Counted from the stretch's first letter, positions 1 to 6,410 are shown. The stretch: 15,998 bases of DNA from Oscillospiraceae bacterium (GCA_019413245.1 DXNX01000006.1:1-15998), one strand, 5' to 3'. The notes: generated by a model from the letters alone, not told the origin. Made by a program: numbers and translations.

Positions 1-1
1 G

Positions 2-49
2 AATAACATAATCACCCACAAAGGGTTTTCCGCCGCAAACGCGGCGTGA
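2..49 (+). CDS. C-terminal 15 residues of an upstream phage gene (partial)
   Basis: Frame 2 is open from the left edge to a TGA at 47-49 and reads NNIITHKGFSAANAA. In a DGR the gene just before the template repeat is often the accessory protein Avd or the variable protein. This tail does not resemble the conceptual translation of the template repeat, so it is unlikely to be the variable repeat itself. Sixteen codons are too few to name it, and chance openness cannot be excluded. Confidence 0.3.
   Translation, partial: NNIITHKGFSAANAA
31..46 (+). other. Perfect GC-rich hairpin before the template repeat
   Basis: CGCCGC (31-36) pairs perfectly with GCGGCG (41-46) around an AAAC loop. It overlaps the end of the upstream frame and lies about 55 bases before the Asn-codon-rich stretch. 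No T-tract follows, so it is not a standard terminator. Inference: it could shape the 5' part of the DGR RNA or be a chance GC hairpin. Confidence 0.4.
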
Positions 50-94
50 AAATACAGGGGGAGATCGCGCACGCAGTCGGTGCCTTGGTTTTTG

Positions 95-240
95 GCTCGT
101 CGGATAACTGGAACTTCAACGCGTCCAACCCGTGTCTGCACTTCGGCGGTAACTATAACCGGAACGGGAACCACGGGTTGTTCTATGTGAACTACAATTC
201 CGTGTCGAACGCCAACGCGAACATCGGCTGCCGCGTCCTT
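95..240 (+). repeat. Probable DGR template repeat (TR)
   Basis: Read in the frame of position 46, this stretch encodes the end of a C-type-lectin-fold variable domain (GLFYVNYNSV then a GCRV ending), but the frame has a TAA at 4-6, no ribosome site and no room for the rest of such a protein. Between 106 and 222 there are 13 Asn codons in 42 residues, 12 AAC and one AAT. AAC/AAT clusters are the hallmark of DGR templates, because adenine-specific mutagenesis converts AAY into many other codons in the variable repeat. It lies upstream of a reverse transcriptase, the usual TR-RT order. The GC-rich end (226-238) would correspond to the mutagenesis-homing border. The matching variable repeat must be outside the window, so the exact limits are estimated. 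Confidence 0.75.
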
Positions 241-513
241 TTAGGACTGGCTACCCACCTCCATTCCTCGTCGTCACAAGCTGCGGAGCGTGCGCCCCGG
301 CCCACGGGCCAGGGCTTACTTTCTCCGCTGCTCCTCCTCTTCCTTGCAAACCCGCTGATGCTGGGATTTGCTCGAATGGGGAGAGGCGAGGGCGTGATCT
401 TCCTCGGCACCCCTTGGTGCAGATTAGCCAACAGGACACGGTTTAGTACACTCCCGCAACCGGCGGGAGCGGTGGAAAGATCGTGAGGCTAAAAGGAGGA
501 GCAAACATCCTGT
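241..513 (+). ncRNA. Structured TR-RT spacer of the DGR RNA
   Basis: No convincing gene occupies this stretch. Several hairpins are visible: GGCC/GGCC at 299-310, GCACC/GGTGC with a CCTT loop at 407-420, and CTCCCGC/GCGGGAG with a five-base loop at 451-469. A ribosome site AGGAGG (494-499) for the reverse transcriptase follows, an unusually long 14 bases before its ATG. In the studied Bordetella phage DGR, the spacer RNA after TR is needed for cDNA priming; the same role here is inference from position and structure. The frame starting at GTG 46 happens to stay open through it to 486 but lacks coding character. Confidence 0.45.
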
Positions 514-1617
514 ATGAAACGAGCAAAAGACCTATACCCAAAACTGATTTCAGACGAAAATCTCAGGCTGGCTATCCTCACGGTGAACGCTACGCATAAA
601 TGGCACCCACACCACAGGCCCAATAAAACGGTGCTGCGGGTGGAGGCGGACATCGACGGATATGTGGAGAAGCTGCGAGAGATCATCGTCAACGGATATG
701 ATGCGGCCCCACCGAGAATAGCCCGGCGCTGGGACAAGAGCGCCGGAAAATGGAGGGACATATCAGAGCCGAGATTGTGGCCCGACCAGTATGTTCACCA
801 TGCGGTCATTCAAGTTCTGGAACCGGTGCTGATGCGGGGAATGGACAAGTTCTGCTGCGGAAGTATAAAGGGCCGGGGCATCCATTACGGCGTTAAGGCA
901 ATCAAGAAATGGATGCGGACAGACCCGAAAGGGACGAAGTATGCAGAGGAGCTGGACATCCACCATTTTTACGACAGCCTGACCATTGAAACGGTGATGG
1001 CCCGCCTGCGGAGGCTGGTCAAAGACCGGAGGATGCTGGATGTATGTGAGCGGCTGATGAAGTACGGCGTCCTGATCGGCGCGTTTTTCTCACAGTGGTT
1101 TGCCAACACGGTGCTGCAACCGCTTGACCAGATGATACGGAACAGCGGGCTGTGTGACCACTATATGCGGTACATGGACAACCTGACGCTGTTCGGGCGG
1201 AACAAAAGGAAACTGCGAAAGCTGCGGGGCATGATCGAGGACTGGCTTGCAGGCCGCCGGTTGAAGCTGAACAACAAGTGGCAGCTCTATCCGACGGCAA
1301 AGCGGACGGTGGCGGCGCTGGGATACCGGTTCGGCCATAAGTTTTCCCTGCTGCGAAAGCGGAATATGGTGCGGTTGAAAAAGTCGCTATCAGAATGTTA
1401 CCGGGCCATGCGGAAACACCGGAAGATCAGGCCGAAGCTGGCACAGGGCCTATTGTCACGGTTGGGCCAAATGAAGCACTGCAACCATGTACATTTCTTT
1501 GAGAAGTATGTGGAAACAGGGCTGCAACGAAAATTGAAGCTCGTGGTAAGAGAGCATACGAGAAAGGAGCAGGCAAGATGGAATATGTGTACGGAACCGC
1601 TGAAATCGACGGCGTGA
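514..1617 (+). CDS. DGR-type reverse transcriptase
   Basis: A 367-residue RNA-directed DNA polymerase expected to copy the adjacent template RNA into mutagenised cDNA for transfer into a variable gene. Visible motifs: an early GS..GRG segment (residues 116-122), the first catalytic Asp D148 in ELDIHHFYDSL, an IGAFFSQ motif at 188-194 (the (I/L)GxxxSQ signature that marks DGR enzymes, in place of the retron/group II QG form), and the active-site box YMDN at 220-223. A basic thumb-like region follows, with no endonuclease or maturase domain. The second Asp of the usual YxDD is Asn here (codon AAC). Start: ATG 514, the only one near AGGAGG at 494-499, although the spacing is long. The 3' end overlaps the next gene by 40 bases. 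A phage defence or unassigned RT group is possible, but the Asn-rich template upstream favours a DGR. Confidence 0.85.
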   Translation: MKRAKDLYPKLISDENLRLAILTVNATHKWHPHHRPNKTVLRVEADIDGYVEKLREIIVNGYDAAPPRIARRWDKSAGKWRDISEPRLWPDQYVHHAVIQVLEPVLMRGMDKFCCGSIKGRGIHYGVKAIKKWMRTDPKGTKYAEELDIHHFYDSLTIETVMARLRRLVKDRRMLDVCERLMKYGVLIGAFFSQWFANTVLQPLDQMIRNSGLCDHYMRYMDNLTLFGRNKRKLRKLRGMIEDWLAGRRLKLNNKWQLYPTAKRTVAALGYRFGHKFSLLRKRNMVRLKKSLSECYRAMRKHRKIRPKLAQGLLSRLGQMKHCNHVHFFEKYVETGLQRKLKLVVREHTRKEQARWNMCTEPLKSTA

Positions 1618-2222
1618 TTCGGGAAAACCTGAAAGTCATTGGCGGCCCGAAGCTGGAGGAGGGGGAGTACCTGACCACGGTTCGGGAGTACGACGACAAC
1701 ACGATCACCGACCGGTGCCGCATTGACCGGCACTATCTGACGGCGGAGGACGAGGACGGGACAAAGTACGACTTCTATGCCATCAGCGAGCATTACCGCT
1801 ACATCGACCGTACCAAGATGCTGGATGAAACCAAGGCGGCGACGGAGATCACCTTTGTCGCCCTGGCCGAGACCGGCGGCATCGACGGGACGACTGCGGG
1901 GGAACACAAAAATCTGTTTGAGGAATGGCAGGCGGGGGTCTCCTACAAAGTGGGCCAGTACAGGCGCTATGGAGAGAAGCTGTACCGGTGCGTACAGCAG
2001 CACACCTCGCAGGCGGGATGGGAGCCGGACAAGGCGGCAAGCCTGTGGTCTGTGGCCGCTGACCCTGCGGAGGAGTGGCCGGAATGGAGCCAGCCGCTTG
2101 GAGCGCATGACGCCTACGCCAAAGGGGCAAAGGTGTCGCACAACGGGAAGCACTGGGTCAGTGATGTGGATGCGAATGTGTGGGAACCCGGCGTCAGCGG
2201 ATGGTCGGAGGCGAAAGAATGA
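1578..2222 (+). CDS. Phage protein with two carbohydrate-binding-like (CBM5/12) repeats
   Basis: A 214-residue protein. Residues 1-100 are acidic and unrecognised. The second half shows two short repeats with the aromatic spacing of chitin-binding-type modules: residues 117-157 (W117, VSYKVGQYRRYGEKLYRC, QHTSQAGWEP, W157) and a weaker copy at 170-209 (W170, AYAKGAKVSHNGKHW, VWEPGVSGWS). In phages such modules sit on tail-tip or fibre-associated proteins and help bind cell-wall glycans. ATG 1578 lies inside the end of the reverse transcriptase gene, 8 bases after AAAGGAG (1563-1569), so the two are translationally linked. The stop overlaps the next start as ATGA. The fold call is by motif reading only; the N-terminal half could mediate attachment to the virion. 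Confidence 0.65.
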   Translation: MEYVYGTAEIDGVIRENLKVIGGPKLEEGEYLTTVREYDDNTITDRCRIDRHYLTAEDEDGTKYDFYAISEHYRYIDRTKMLDETKAATEITFVALAETGGIDGTTAGEHKNLFEEWQAGVSYKVGQYRRYGEKLYRCVQQHTSQAGWEPDKAASLWSVAADPAEEWPEWSQPLGAHDAYAKGAKVSHNGKHWVSDVDANVWEPGVSGWSEAKE

Positions 2223-2401
2223 GCAGCCATTTGCAGATCATCGCTGAACTGGAGACGGTGACAGAAATCCAGGCAAAAGCCATCCGTGTTCTGGCAACGA
2301 GGCTGGCAGAACTGGGCGACACGGAGACCGGGCGGGACGAGATCGCGGAAGCCGATAAGGCATACCGTGAGGCCATCGGCGGAACCGATTGGATGGGCTG
2401 A
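2219..2401 (+). CDS. Small helical phage protein (60 aa)
   Basis: The ATG at 2219 overlaps the preceding stop (ATGA), which decides this start over an earlier in-frame ATG at 2180. The product is 60 residues, with a heptad-like helix (residues 4-28, HLQIIAELETV onward, rich in I/L/A/E) and an acidic, Asp/Glu-rich tail. There is no membrane segment and no recognised family. Its place between the tail-associated protein and the membrane proteins suggests a small phage structural or chaperone-like role, but no function can be assigned. Confidence 0.6.
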   Translation: MSSHLQIIAELETVTEIQAKAIRVLATRLAELGDTETGRDEIAEADKAYREAIGGTDWMG

Positions 2402-2420
2402 TACGCAGGAGGACGAGGGA

Positions 2421-2705
2421 ATGTACATCGACGCGGACTTTATCATCAAGGCAGCAAGCCTGCTGAGCGCACTGGGGGCATTGGTGGCGGCGGTCGTGGC
2501 CGTGTACAAGGTGCTGGAGAACAACAAGAAGCAGAACGAGTTCATCAACGCCATGCAGGAGGAGCAGACCTTGATCTGCTACGGACTGCGGGGCGCTCTG
2601 CAAGGGCTTGTGGAGCAGGGGTGCAACGGGCCATGCAAGGATGCACTGGCGAGGTTGGACAAGCACCTGAACAAAAGCGCCCACCCGCATATCCCGGAGG
2701 GCTGA
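2421..2705 (+). CDS. Small membrane protein of the phage lysis region (94 aa)
   Basis: Start ATG 2421 follows a GGAGGACGAGGGA stretch; the longer in-frame opening from 2286 overlaps the previous gene and has no ribosome site. One hydrophobic segment spans residues 8-28 (IIKAASLLSALGALVAAVVA), followed by a basic/polar NNKKQNEF turn and an amphipathic C-terminal half with a Cys pair (C67, C71) in a QGCNGPC motif. Single-pass proteins of this kind recur just before endolysins in Firmicutes prophages and may be holin-like or lysis accessory proteins; that role is inferred from context. The next gene starts one base after the stop. Confidence 0.65.
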   Translation: MYIDADFIIKAASLLSALGALVAAVVAVYKVLENNKKQNEFINAMQEEQTLICYGLRGALQGLVEQGCNGPCKDALARLDKHLNKSAHPHIPEG

Positions 2706-2706
2706 G

Positions 2707-3021
2707 ATGGCCGGGCGGCGGGTGAACAAAAAGACGAAACGCAAGAAGAAGCGCATCGGAACGATGGACTTGATCTTGCTGCTCGTCTTTATTTGTCTGG
2801 TTATCTTTACCGTTACCATGATACGGCTGTTCCAGGTCTACGGCTCGGTGCCGGATACCCTTGTAACCTGTGTGTTTGCCACACTGGGCGGGGAGTGCGG
2901 TATCCTGGGCTGGATAAAGACCAACAAGGATAAACGGCAGGACAGACGGTGGCAGCGGGAGGATATGAAACGGGAAAGGGAGGCGATGGAGCAGGCCATG
3001 CAACAGACAGAGGAACCGTAA
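2707..3021 (+). CDS. Two-segment membrane protein of the phage lysis region (104 aa)
   Basis: The protein begins with a very basic tail (residues 6-17, NKKTKRKKKRIG), then membrane segments at about 20-43 (MDLILLLVFICLVIFTVTMI) and about 50-70, and ends in a charged helix (residues 72-104). Basic ends around hydrophobic helices are typical of small phage holin or spanin-like membrane proteins, but no family is recognised. It starts one base after the previous stop, and 14 bases separate its stop from the endolysin start, so co-translation with the lysis genes is likely. Confidence 0.65.
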   Translation: MAGRRVNKKTKRKKKRIGTMDLILLLVFICLVIFTVTMIRLFQVYGSVPDTLVTCVFATLGGECGILGWIKTNKDKRQDRRWQREDMKREREAMEQAMQQTEEP

Positions 3022-3035
3022 AGGAGGGATAGATC

Positions 3036-4523
3036 GTGCTGAACGGCAGGAACAATGAGGAAAAAATCTGGAACTACCTGAAAGGCGCAGGGTTAAACGA
3101 CTGTGGAGCCGCTGGGCTGATGGGAAACCTGTATGCAGAAAGCGGCCTGCGACCGGACAACCTGCAAAACACCTACGAAAAAAAGCTGGGTATGACGGAC
3201 GCCTCATACACGGCGGCGGTTGACGGAGGAACCTATACCGGGTTCGTGCGGGACTGCGCCGGGTATGGGCTGGCACAGTGGACTTACTGGAGCCGGAAAC
3301 AGGGACTTTTCAATTTTTCCAAGGCGGCGGGCCGGAGCATCGGAGACCTGGAGATGCAGCTTGATTTCCTGATGAAAGAGCTGCGTGAGGGTTACAAAGC
3401 CGTTCTGACCACGCTGAAAACGGTGGGAAGCGTCCGGCAGGCATCAGATGCAGTCCTGCTGCAATTTGAGCGCCCGGCAGATCAGAGCGAGACGGCGAAA
3501 AAGCGCAGGGCCTCGTTCGGGCAGAAGTATTATGACAGGTACGCAAAACCCAAGGAGGGACAAGCTGTGGGAACATTCAAGCCGAGACTGACCCGACCGG
3601 AGGCGGGCAACAAATATTACATCACCAAGGCGAGCGGAGGATGGTCGGACGCCATCAAGGGAAAGCCGGCGGACGCGCTGTGCAACACCCTTTCCAACTG
3701 CGTGGGCTATGCCTATGGGCGATTTAATGAGATCGGCGGTTACGGGTGCTGCAAATATCTGCGGCCCGTGAACGCCGAAAACTTTATCCAGTTTGCCGGG
3801 GGCCTGGCCGTAGGTCAGGAGCCGAAGCTGGGGGCCTGCATGGTGTGGCGCAAGGGAGCGACGCTGAACGGATCGGATGGAGCGGGTCATGTGGCAATCG
3901 TGGAGCAGATCATCAGTGCAACTGAGATCGTGACCAGCGAAAGCGGATACGGAAGCAAAACCCCGTTCTGGACAAAGCGCCGGAAGAAAGGTGCAGGGAA
4001 CTGGGGAGCCGGGAGCGGGTACACTTTCCTGGGCTTTATCTATAACCCGGCTGTGAGCGGAAGCACCACGACAACCCCGGCACCGAACCCGCCGACAACC
4101 GGAGGCGCAACCGAAGCGCTGAAATACAAGGTGGGCCAGATGGTGCAATCTCTGGCGAAGAAGCACTACACCAGCTCCAATGCGGCGACGGGAAAGAACT
4201 GCAAGCCGTGCGAGGCAAAGGTGACGGCCATCAATCCGGGAAGCAAGCACCCCTATCATGTGGTGGGCACTTCTGTGTATGGATGGGTAGACGAGGACGA
4301 CATCGCGGCCACGGCATCTGCTGACGCAGCCCTTGCTGTGGGCGACCGGGTGAAGATGGACAAGTCGGCAACGATCTACGGCACCATGCGCAAGTTTGCT
4401 GCATGGGTATATGCCGCAAAGCTGTATGTGCGCGGCATTGACGGGAACCGCGTGGTGGTATCCACGCTGAAAAGCGGGGCTATCACCGGCGCGGTTGACA
4501 AGAAGCATTTGACGAAAGTGTAA
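3036..4523 (+). CDS. Phage endolysin: tail-lysozyme, CHAP and SH3-like repeats
   Basis: A 495-residue peptidoglycan hydrolase with three parts. Residues 8-170 match the phage tail-lysozyme type (IWNYLKGAGLNDCGAAGLMG then YAESGL with likely catalytic E35; YGLAQWT at 77-83). Residues 185-337 form a CHAP amidase/endopeptidase, with Cys222 in NCVGYAYG and His285 in GHVAIVE as the expected catalytic pair. A Thr/Pro-rich linker (343-355) leads to two SH3-like wall-binding repeats, about 362-424 (SVYGWVDEDDI) and 434-495. Start GTG 3036 lies after AAAGGAGGG (3020-3028) and gives the full lysozyme fold. No signal peptide is present, so release needs a holin; candidates flank it. It could also act as a tail-associated hydrolase, but its position beside small membrane proteins favours host lysis. 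Confidence 0.88.
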   Translation: MLNGRNNEEKIWNYLKGAGLNDCGAAGLMGNLYAESGLRPDNLQNTYEKKLGMTDASYTAAVDGGTYTGFVRDCAGYGLAQWTYWSRKQGLFNFSKAAGRSIGDLEMQLDFLMKELREGYKAVLTTLKTVGSVRQASDAVLLQFERPADQSETAKKRRASFGQKYYDRYAKPKEGQAVGTFKPRLTRPEAGNKYYITKASGGWSDAIKGKPADALCNTLSNCVGYAYGRFNEIGGYGCCKYLRPVNAENFIQFAGGLAVGQEPKLGACMVWRKGATLNGSDGAGHVAIVEQIISATEIVTSESGYGSKTPFWTKRRKKGAGNWGAGSGYTFLGFIYNPAVSGSTTTTPAPNPPTTGGATEALKYKVGQMVQSLAKKHYTSSNAATGKNCKPCEAKVTAINPGSKHPYHVVGTSVYGWVDEDDIAATASADAALAVGDRVKMDKSATIYGTMRKFAAWVYAAKLYVRGIDGNRVVVSTLKSGAITGAVDKKHLTKV

Positions 4524-4538
4524 TAGGAGGGTATACAC

Positions 4539-4877
4539 ATGGATAACATTATGCAGTACATTCCCCTGGCGGTATCCGCTGTTCTGCTGGCGGCTCTTAT
4601 CCTGACGGTGGTCACCAACATCATCACCCAGGTTCTCAAAAAGCTCACCTGGGAAAAGATACCCACCAACATTCTGGCCTTTCTTGTGGCGATGGCCGTG
4701 ACCCTTCTGGCGTTCTTCGCAGCCTGTCAGATCATGGCGTGGGCCGTCACCTGGTACATGGTGGCCGGAGCAGTAGCCCTGGGCTTGTTCGTCGCCTACG
4801 CCGCTATGTTTGGATATGACAAACTGCGAGAGGCGCTGGAGCAGATTATTAACTGGGAAAAGAGAAAAACAGAGTAA
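4539..4877 (+). CDS. Holin-like phage membrane protein (112 aa)
   Basis: Three hydrophobic segments are visible, at about residues 6-30 (IPLAVSAVLLAALILTVV), 45-66 (ILAFLVAMAVTLLAFF) and 68-91 (AWAVTWYMVAGAVALGLFV), with a charged C-terminal tail (KLREALEQIINWEKRKTE). Size, topology and position directly after the endolysin fit a holin that forms membrane lesions to release the lysin. Its ribosome site AGGAGGG lies at 4526-4532, 15 bases after the endolysin stop. The operon ends here: a strong terminator starts 7 bases after the stop. The exact holin family is not assigned. Confidence 0.75.
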   Translation: MDNIMQYIPLAVSAVLLAALILTVVTNIITQVLKKLTWEKIPTNILAFLVAMAVTLLAFFAACQIMAWAVTWYMVAGAVALGLFVAYAAMFGYDKLREALEQIINWEKRKTE

Positions 4878-4883
4878 AGATGT

Positions 4884-4927
4884 CCCCCGGCTATCACACT
4901 TACAGGTGCGGTAGCCGGGGGATTTTT
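4884..4927 (+). terminator. Rho-independent terminator of the phage late operon
   Basis: CCCCCGGCTA (4884-4893) pairs perfectly with TAGCCGGGGG (4912-4921) around an 18-base loop, followed by ATTTTT. It closes the lysis operon and isolates the transposase gene downstream. Confidence 0.92.
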
Positions 4928-4956
4928 CATTATACACGCAACAGTGAAAATAACTA

Positions 4957-4985
4957 TTGCGGAGCGGGGAAATATTGGGTATCAT
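4957..4985 (+). promoter_or_regulatory. Possible promoter of the transposase gene
   Basis: TTGCGG (4957-4962) and TATCAT (4980-4985) are separated by 17 bases. The -10 is one mismatch from consensus, the -35 keeps only TTG. It lies between the late terminator and the transposase and would give a leader of about 80 bases. Weak evidence, by position and pattern only. Confidence 0.35.
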
Positions 4986-4992
4986 AAGGGTG

Positions 4993-5013
4993 TAAAATGC
5001 GACAAAACAAGAC
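4993..5013 (+). repeat. Left copy of an imperfect direct repeat flanking the transposase
   Basis: TAAAATGCGACAAAACAAGAC matches TAAAATTAGACAAAATAAAAG at 6265-6285 in the same orientation, about 16 of 21 bases. The two copies bracket the transposase gene. Direct orientation does not fit IS ends, which are inverted; enzyme binding sites or chance A-rich similarity are the alternatives. Confidence 0.3.
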
Positions 5014-5075
5014 AAGCGGAACGGAACCGGGAAACCGGAAACCGCCCGCCGGGATGCACGGGAGGAGGTATTACA

Positions 5076-6152
5076 GTGCAGGCCAAGGAACGCACATTTA
5101 AGCACCTGACAAAGAACGACAGGCTGAGAATGGAACGGTGGCTGAACAAAGGGATGAAGCCGAGAGAGATCGCGGATAAGCTGCGCGTCCACATCTCCAC
5201 CGTCTACCGGGAATTGAAGCGGGGAGAATATGAGCGGCTGGATGGGGACACCTGGGAGATGGTGACGGCGTACAGCCCGGACATCGCAGAGGAGCGGTAT
5301 CAAAATCACTTACGGGAAAAAGGGCCAGACTTGAAGATTGGAGCAGATCACGAATTGGCCCGATACATCGAGGAGACGATCATCGCCAACGATTGCAGCC
5401 CTGCCGCTGTACTGGGGTATGCAAAGATGGAGGGCCGGACATTCAAGACCTCTGTTTCCGTAGCAACCATTTACAGCTATATCAAAAAAGGGATATTCCT
5501 GCGTATCACACAGGTGGATTTGCCGCGGCGCGGGAAGAAAAAGCAGGGGTACAAAAAGGTAAAGACAAGGAAAGACCAGGCCAGGGCATCTGCCGGTGAG
5601 AGCATCGAACGCAGACCGGAGAGAGTAAAGAACCGGGAGGAGTTTGGGCACTGGGAAATGGATACGGTGTACAATAAAAAGGATAGTACCAGCAAGGCGC
5701 TTCTGGTACTGACCGAGAGAAAGACCCGGCGGGAGATCATCATACTGATACCGAACCGCAAAGCGGAGACCATTGTTAAAGCATTGGACGCGCTGGAGCG
5801 GAAAATCGGAGCAGTGAATTTCAGGAAGATTTTTAGGACGATTACGGTTGATAACGGCTCTGAGTTCTCGGCGGCGGAGGAGATGGAGCGCAGCGCTGTC
5901 AACAAGACCATCCCCCGGACAAAGGTTTATTTCTGCCACCCCTATTCATCGTGGGAGCGCGGGAGCAACGAAAACGCCAACATTATGATTAGGCGGAAAC
6001 ACCCCAAGGGAACCGACTTTGAAAAGGTGAGCGCAAGACAGATCGCAGAGACCGAACAATGGATAAACAACTACCCCCGGAAGATACTGGGGTATATAAG
6101 TAGCGAAGTGGCTTTCCGGGCCTGCTTGCGGGAAATAGGGCTATCGGCGTAG
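5076..6152 (+). CDS. IS30-family DDE transposase
   Basis: A 358-residue transposase that cuts and joins DNA ends. Residues 10-50 form the helix-turn-helix typical of the family (KNDRLRMERWLNKGMKPREI then STVYRELKRGEY). The catalytic core carries the DDE triad: Asp in GHWEMDTVY, Asp in TVDNGSEF and Glu in SSWERGSNENANIMI, the last two in the IS30 arrangement. Start: GTG 5076, seven bases after GGAGGAGG (5061-5068); an earlier ATG at 4944 adds a non-family N-terminus and has no ribosome site. The gene is intact and at normal family length. It stands alone after the phage terminator; no inverted repeats of IS type are seen within about 130 bases on either side. It may be an insertion sequence in the prophage, or, as in Staphylococcus ICE6013, an IS30-like enzyme that moves a larger element. 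Confidence 0.9.
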   Translation: MQAKERTFKHLTKNDRLRMERWLNKGMKPREIADKLRVHISTVYRELKRGEYERLDGDTWEMVTAYSPDIAEERYQNHLREKGPDLKIGADHELARYIEETIIANDCSPAAVLGYAKMEGRTFKTSVSVATIYSYIKKGIFLRITQVDLPRRGKKKQGYKKVKTRKDQARASAGESIERRPERVKNREEFGHWEMDTVYNKKDSTSKALLVLTERKTRREIIILIPNRKAETIVKALDALERKIGAVNFRKIFRTITVDNGSEFSAAEEMERSAVNKTIPRTKVYFCHPYSSWERGSNENANIMIRRKHPKGTDFEKVSARQIAETEQWINNYPRKILGYISSEVAFRACLREIGLSA

Positions 6153-6347
6153 GCAGTATGGGACACATGGGAGAAAGGGGGAAACTGGAGGGGGCATGAG
6201 GAACATAATAAGGGAAAGCGGAGGCTGCCGACCAAGGGAATTGACGGCGGCCATATTGTCATGTTAAAATTAGACAAAATAAAAGGCGAAAATTTGTGCG
6301 CAATAAATGCTTGACTTTTTCAAGAGCGCCACAGCGCCCCCTGACCC
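6153..6347. other. Gene-free stretch at the presumed prophage right end
   Basis: No gene is seen. The base make-up changes from the GC-rich phage pattern to an AT-rich segment at about 6253-6320. It contains the right copy of the A-rich repeat (6265-6285), an inverted TGAC/GTCA pair (6242-6245 and 6258-6261) and a small hairpin CTTGA/TCAAG (6310-6324). The element's end probably lies in here, but no duplicated target or attachment sequence can be recognised without the left end. Confidence 0.45.
6265..6285 (+). repeat. Right copy of the imperfect direct repeat flanking the transposase
   Basis: See the left copy at 4993-5013; it shares the core TAAAAT..GACAAAA.AA. It sits about 110 bases after the transposase stop and about 60 bases before the tRNA promoter. 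Confidence 0.3.
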
Positions 6348-6376
6348 TTGACGCGGGGGAACGTGTTTGGTATAAT
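6348..6376 (+). promoter_or_regulatory. Strong vegetative promoter of tRNA-Ser
   Basis: TTGACG (6348-6353), a 17-base spacer, and a perfect TATAAT (6371-6376). Transcription would begin near 6383, about 28 bases before the tRNA 5' end. The phage side stops short of it, so the tRNA keeps its own promoter. Confidence 0.85.
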
Positions 6377-6410
6377 AATTTGTACGCTGTGCCGGATGCA
6401 CAGCGAAGAT

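Larger units (their letters stand above)
1..6290 (+). mobile_element. Right-hand part of a prophage (DGR, lysis cassette, transposase)
   Basis: All genes from the left edge to about 6152 run on the plus strand and form a recognisable late-phage order: DGR template and reverse transcriptase, carbohydrate-binding tail-associated protein, small membrane proteins, endolysin, holin-like protein, terminator, then an IS30-family transposase. Genes are packed with short gaps or overlaps. The left boundary is outside the window. The right boundary is not fixed by a seen attachment site; it is placed before the tRNA-Ser promoter at 6348 because everything from there on looks chromosomal. No capsid, portal or integrase gene is visible here, so whether the prophage is intact cannot be judged. 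Confidence 0.75.

Noticed and set aside
46..486. Open frame of 146 codons from GTG 46
   Set aside because: No ribosome site, the first third is the template repeat, and the remainder has no protein-like pattern; its openness is explained by the template mirroring a coding variable repeat.
514..1617. Retron or group II intron reverse transcriptase
   Set aside because: No msr/msd-like inverted repeats, no maturase or endonuclease domain, and the SQ motif plus Asn-rich template fit a DGR better.
3444..5309. 621-codon minus-strand open frame
   Set aside because: It lies antisense to the endolysin, holin and transposase start, crosses a terminator and shows no family motifs; a GC-rich shadow.
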